A stretch of 8,413 bases of DNA, from the NCBI GenBank assembly GCA_036732565.1, contig DAINCF010000306.1, forward strand, positions 1 to 8,413, written 5' to 3'. How positions within the stretch are numbered: the first letter of the stretch is position 1; the number at the start of each line of letters is the position of its first letter. This DNA is from JAIVJN01 sp036732565 (GTDB taxonomy: Bacteria; Acidobacteriota; Vicinamibacteria; Vicinamibacterales; UBA2999). The notes beneath the pieces are model-generated. The model had not been told where the DNA came from and did not search any database. It worked only from the letters and a program-made list of their open reading frames with translations. The position numbers and the translations under genes are program-made. This document shows, one piece after another, positions 6,218 through 8,413 of the stretch.

Positions 6218-8242
6218 TCAGCTGCCGAAGTATTTCCGGTACCAGGCGATGCCACGGTCGAGGGCATCGACGACGTGGGCGGTTTCGCGCAAGCCGTGCC
6301 CTTCACGGGGATAGCGCACGAGCACGGTATCGACGCCGACTTCGTGCAGCGCGACATAGAACTGCTCGGCCTCGGCGATCGGGACGTCGTTGTCGTTCTC
6401 GCCGTGGATGAAGAGCGTCGGCGTTTTCACGTTGCGGGCGAACCTGATCGGCGAGCGATCCCACAGCGTCTCGATGATGTCTTTCTCGTGCGGGAACGCG
6501 CCGAACTCCACGGCCAGGTAGTCGTGGTAGTACGCCATGTAGTTGAAGCTGACGAGATTCGAGATGCCGGCGCCGGGAATCGCGGCTTTGAAGCGGTCGG
6601 TCTGCGTGATGATCCAATTGGTGAGCTGACCGCCATAGCTGACGCCCTCGATGCCCAGACGCGACGCGTCGAGCCATGGATACTTCGCGAGCGCGGCGTC
6701 GACGCCGGCCACCACATCGCGCGCTTCGCCGCCGTTCTGATCGCCGAAGATCGCGTCGGTGAGCTGCTGGCCGTAGCCGGTGGATCCGCGGTAATTGACC
6801 ATCAGCGACGCCCAGCCCAGCCCCGCGTAGACCTGCGACTTGGCGCTGAACGACGGTCCCTGCTGTCCGTGCGGTCCGCCATGAATGATGACGATCAGGG
6901 GCGAGCGTACGTCGGGGCCGCCTTTGGGCGGCCCCGATTCCGCCGAGGCCGCGATCGGCTTGGTCAGAAAGGCTTCGATCTCCCGCCCATCGAAGCTCTT
7001 GAACGTGAACGCCTCGACCTCGGCGACCGTGCGGCTCGACAACAGGTCGCGGTTCAGCGTCGTCAGCGTGTCCACCCCCGTGCCGGCGATCTCCTTGACG
7101 AACAGATCCGCGGGTGCCTCGGGTCGCGCGAAGGCGTAGGCGACTCGAGATTTCGCCATCGACCACGCCCCGACGTTGCCGCGATCGCCGACGATGACCT
7201 CAGGTGTGCCACCGGTCGCGGGCAGGCGCACCAGCTTCGTGCTCCCGCGCTCCTGGACCGTGAACGCCACATGCCGTCCATCGGAAGACCACACCGGGGC
7301 GCCCTGCCGGTTGTCGATAACGCGGCCGATCTCCTGCTTGCCCGATCCATCCGCGTTCATCACCCACACATGCGTGTCCTCCATCGTCGTCTCCGACGAG
7401 GTGAGCTCGCGGGTGGTGCCGCTGTAGGCGATGCGCGTGCCGTCTGGCGACCAGACCGGCTGATACTCCGCGCTCTTCGTGGTCGTGATGCGGCGCACGC
7501 TGCCGTCCGCGACGCGAGCCGCGAGGATGTCGTAGTTGAAGACGCGATCCGGCTTCGGCTCGCGATTCGAGACGAACAGAATCTCCTCGCCCTTGGGCGA
7601 CCAGTCGATGGAGTGCTCGTAGGACGCGCCATCGGTGAGCTGCTTCACGCCCTTGGTCGCGACGTCCGCGATGAAGACGTGCAGGCGGCGATTGTCGTTG
7701 AAGCGCGTCGCGCCCTCGGAGGCCGTCGGCTTGTACAGATAGCGCGTGATGACCATCGGATCGCCGTTGGCCTGGTCCGCTTCCGGTCCCGGCGTGGACG
7801 ACAGAAACGCGATGGCGCGCCCATCTGGCGACCAGGCCAGGTCTTCGCCGGTCGACGGCAGCGGATGATTGGTGCCGGTCATCGGCGCCAGGAGCCGCGC
7901 GTGCTCGCCGGCGGCATCGGCGACGATCAGGCCTGCGCCTTCGGCGGTCTGCCCGACGTAGGCGACCCACCTCCCATCGCGCGACCAGCGCACACCGAAT
8001 CCGTCGCGCACCGCGCGAACCTGGCCGGTCGCAAGATCACGAATTGCCACCGTGGAATACGGCCGACCAGGCCGATCGTTGTGCGTGATGCTGTAGGCGA
8101 CATGCGTGCCGGTGGGCGACAGCTGCACGTCACCGATCGACTGCAGCTGATAGAGATCTTTCGGAGCGAGGCCGGACTTCGTCTGGGCGAGCGCGCCTGC
8201 AACAAAGCTGAGCGCCAGGACGGCCGAAGCGATGGAGCGCAT
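6218..8242 (-). CDS. Secreted S9 family peptidase (acylaminoacyl-peptidase / dipeptidyl-peptidase type)
   Basis: A 674-residue serine peptidase of the prolyl-oligopeptidase clan, expected to cleave short peptides outside the cytoplasm. A signal peptide occupies residues 1-19 (hydrophobic core, ending AGALA before Q20). Residues about 30-400 form a beta-propeller with PD40/WD40-like repeats: LSPTGTHVAY, WSRDGRWVAYVG, WSPDGRAIAFLS, WSPKGEEILFVS, WSPDGTRIAYSG and WSSDGRHVAFTV. The C-terminal alpha/beta-hydrolase carries HGGPHG (454-459, oxyanion), nucleophile S535 in GVSYGGQ, the acid most likely D617 in HGENDNDVP, and H649 in REGHG. All catalytic residues are present and the length is normal. 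I chose ATG 8242 over one 9 codons upstream because the signal peptide starts there and a promoter-like TATACT ends 6 bases before it. One oddity is a Gly/Pro-rich stretch at 435-447 encoded by a palindromic element. The aldehyde dehydrogenase follows 18 bases after its stop. Confidence 0.92.
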   Translation of the reverse strand: MRSIASAVLALSFVAGALAQTKSGLAPKDLYQLQSIGDVQLSPTGTHVAYSITHNDRPGRPYSTVAIRDLATGQVRAVRDGFGVRWSRDGRWVAYVGQTAEGAGLIVADAAGEHARLLAPMTGTNHPLPSTGEDLAWSPDGRAIAFLSSTPGPEADQANGDPMVITRYLYKPTASEGATRFNDNRRLHVFIADVATKGVKQLTDGASYEHSIDWSPKGEEILFVSNREPKPDRVFNYDILAARVADGSVRRITTTKSAEYQPVWSPDGTRIAYSGTTRELTSSETTMEDTHVWVMNADGSGKQEIGRVIDNRQGAPVWSSDGRHVAFTVQERGSTKLVRLPATGGTPEVIVGDRGNVGAWSMAKSRVAYAFARPEAPADLFVKEIAGTGVDTLTTLNRDLLSSRTVAEVEAFTFKSFDGREIEAFLTKPIAASAESGPPKGGPDVRSPLIVIIHGGPHGQQGPSFSAKSQVYAGLGWASLMVNYRGSTGYGQQLTDAIFGDQNGGEARDVVAGVDAALAKYPWLDASRLGIEGVSYGGQLTNWIITQTDRFKAAIPGAGISNLVSFNYMAYYHDYLAVEFGAFPHEKDIIETLWDRSPIRFARNVKTPTLFIHGENDNDVPIAEAEQFYVALHEVGVDTVLVRYPREGHGLRETAHVVDALDRGIAWYRKYFGS
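6911..6937. repeat. Palindromic repeat inside the S9 peptidase coding sequence
   Basis: A perfect 11-bp stem with loop TTTG spans 6912-6937 (TCGGGGCCGCC and its complement). It encodes S436-GPPKGGP-D, a Gly/Pro insert between the linker strand ending KPIAAS and the hydrolase strand SPLIVIIHGG. Bases 6911-6930 match 8274-8293, upstream of the same gene, at 18 of 20 positions, including GTCGGGGCCGCCTT without a break. That indicates an inserted dispersed element, not chance codon bias. Confidence 0.65.
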
Positions 8243-8248
8243 GGCAGG

Positions 8249-8278
8249 AGTATATGCGTGGGTCCGCACATGTGTCGG
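8249..8278 (-). promoter_or_regulatory. Putative sigma-70-type promoter of the S9 peptidase gene (leaderless)
   Basis: On the minus strand CCGACA (8273-8278) and TATACT (8249-8254) are separated by 18 bases. TATACT matches 5 of 6 consensus positions and CCGACA 4 of 6. The -10 ends 6 bases before the ATG, so transcription would begin at or next to the start codon. No ribosome binding site exists in front of this ATG, which agrees with a leaderless mRNA. This is inferred from sequence only. Confidence 0.5.
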
Positions 8279-8293
8279 GGCCGCCTTCAGGCG
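8274..8293. repeat. Truncated copy of the palindromic repeat found in the S9 peptidase gene
   Basis: It shares 18 of 20 bases with 6911-6930, but the right arm stops after GGCG, leaving only the small hairpin CGCC-TTCA-GGCG. The 13-mer CCGCCTTCAGGCG (8281-8293) recurs exactly at 8368-8380, on the other side of the tandem array. Its first bases overlap the proposed -35 box. Confidence 0.6.
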
Positions 8294-8297
8294 TAGG

Positions 8298-8365
8298 GTC
8301 CGTGCGTGCGTGAGGTCCGTGCGTGCGTGGAGTCCGTGCGTGCATGGAGTCCGTGCGTGCGTGGG
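8298..8365. repeat. Tandem array, four 17-bp units GTCCGTGCGTGCGTGRR
   Basis: Four head-to-tail units begin at 8298, 8315, 8332 and 8349. They differ only at the last two positions (AG, GA, GA, GG) and by one G-to-A change in unit 3 (GTGCATGGA). A fifth partial unit, GTCCG, begins at 8366 and runs into the next hairpin. Each unit holds a GTGC/GTGCGTG microrepeat prone to slippage. Open frames through it read as simple repeats and are not credible genes. Confidence 0.85.
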
Positions 8366-8384
8366 GTCCGCCTTCAGGCGGACC
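8365..8384. repeat. Hairpin GGTCCGCC-TTCA-GGCGGACC
   Basis: A perfect 8-bp stem with a TTCA loop forms the right border of the 17-bp array and shares CCGCCTTCAGGCG with the left border. Confidence 0.7.
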
Positions 8385-8385
8385 A

Positions 8386-8405
8386 GGGCCGGCTAAAGCC
8401 GGCCC
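8386..8405. repeat. Hairpin GGGCCGGC-TAAA-GCCGGCCC
   Basis: A perfect 8-bp stem with a TAAA loop lies one base after the previous hairpin and is followed by CCACGTAC at the window edge. The two adjoining hairpins resemble palindromic intergenic repeats. The neighbouring gene that would explain a terminator role is outside the window. Confidence 0.65.
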
Positions 8406-8413
8406 CCACGTAC

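Noticed and set aside
38..8242. An undescribed multi-gene system such as a defence island, secondary-metabolite cluster or mobile element.
   Set aside because: All five genes belong to well-known families, face different ways and have separate transcription signals; no toxin, nuclease, integrase or biosynthetic set is present.
5252..8296. A 1014-codon open frame on the plus strand, antisense to both the S9 peptidase and the aldehyde dehydrogenase.
   Set aside because: It runs through two genes with complete catalytic motifs on the other strand and across their boundary. It is rich in Arg, Ala, Asp and Val with no recognisable domain, as expected for the complement of high-GC codons where stops are rare.
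8130..8345. Small minus-strand frame through the 17-bp array (His, Arg, Thr, Pro repeats).
   Set aside because: The peptide is only the translation of the tandem repeat and then overlaps the S9 signal-peptide region in another frame.
8298..8365. CRISPR-like array.
   Set aside because: The units are directly adjacent with no spacers, so it is a simple tandem repeat.

Overview
The window is GC-rich bacterial chromosome with five complete protein-coding genes and short intergenic regions rich in palindromic DNA. The gene families point to Acidobacteriota, perhaps class Vicinamibacteria: an Oar-like TonB-dependent receptor with an N-terminal carboxypeptidase-regulatory domain, a secreted S9 peptidase of the acylaminoacyl-peptidase type, and high-GC codon use with long antisense open frames. 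The taxonomic call is an inference from protein style, not from a marker gene. No rRNA, tRNA, CRISPR array, transposase, phage gene or replication origin is visible.

Layout from left to right. Positions 38-2941 (minus) encode a large outer-membrane receptor with a strong ribosome binding site, followed at its 3' side by a hairpin (8-30). Positions 2942-3237 are intergenic and hold its leader and a perfect 11-bp hairpin (3163-3187) downstream of the next gene. Positions 3238-4098 (minus) encode a rhomboid-family membrane protease with an N-terminal zinc ribbon. Positions 4099-4245 form a divergent intergenic region packed with related GC hairpins. Positions 4246-4812 (plus) encode a UbiX-type flavin prenyltransferase. 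It converges on a minus-strand pair, a succinate-semialdehyde-type aldehyde dehydrogenase (4832-6199) and, 18 bp upstream of it, a secreted S9 prolyl-oligopeptidase-family peptidase (6218-8242). The right end (8272-8413) is non-coding: a 17-bp tandem array between hairpin elements.

The genes do not form one pathway. The only likely operon is the S9 peptidase plus the aldehyde dehydrogenase, with a plausible promoter at 8249-8278 that would give a leaderless mRNA. The receptor (uptake or surface binding of large substrates), the secreted peptidase and the rhomboid are all envelope functions, but nothing here ties them functionally. UbiX makes prenylated FMN for a UbiD-type decarboxylase that is not in the window.

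I found no convincing undescribed multi-gene system. The most interesting signals are in the DNA itself: a family of hairpins with constant flanks and compensating stem changes; a perfect 20-bp palindrome fitted between two convergent stop codons; and a palindromic element that appears both between genes and, in frame, inside the S9 peptidase gene.
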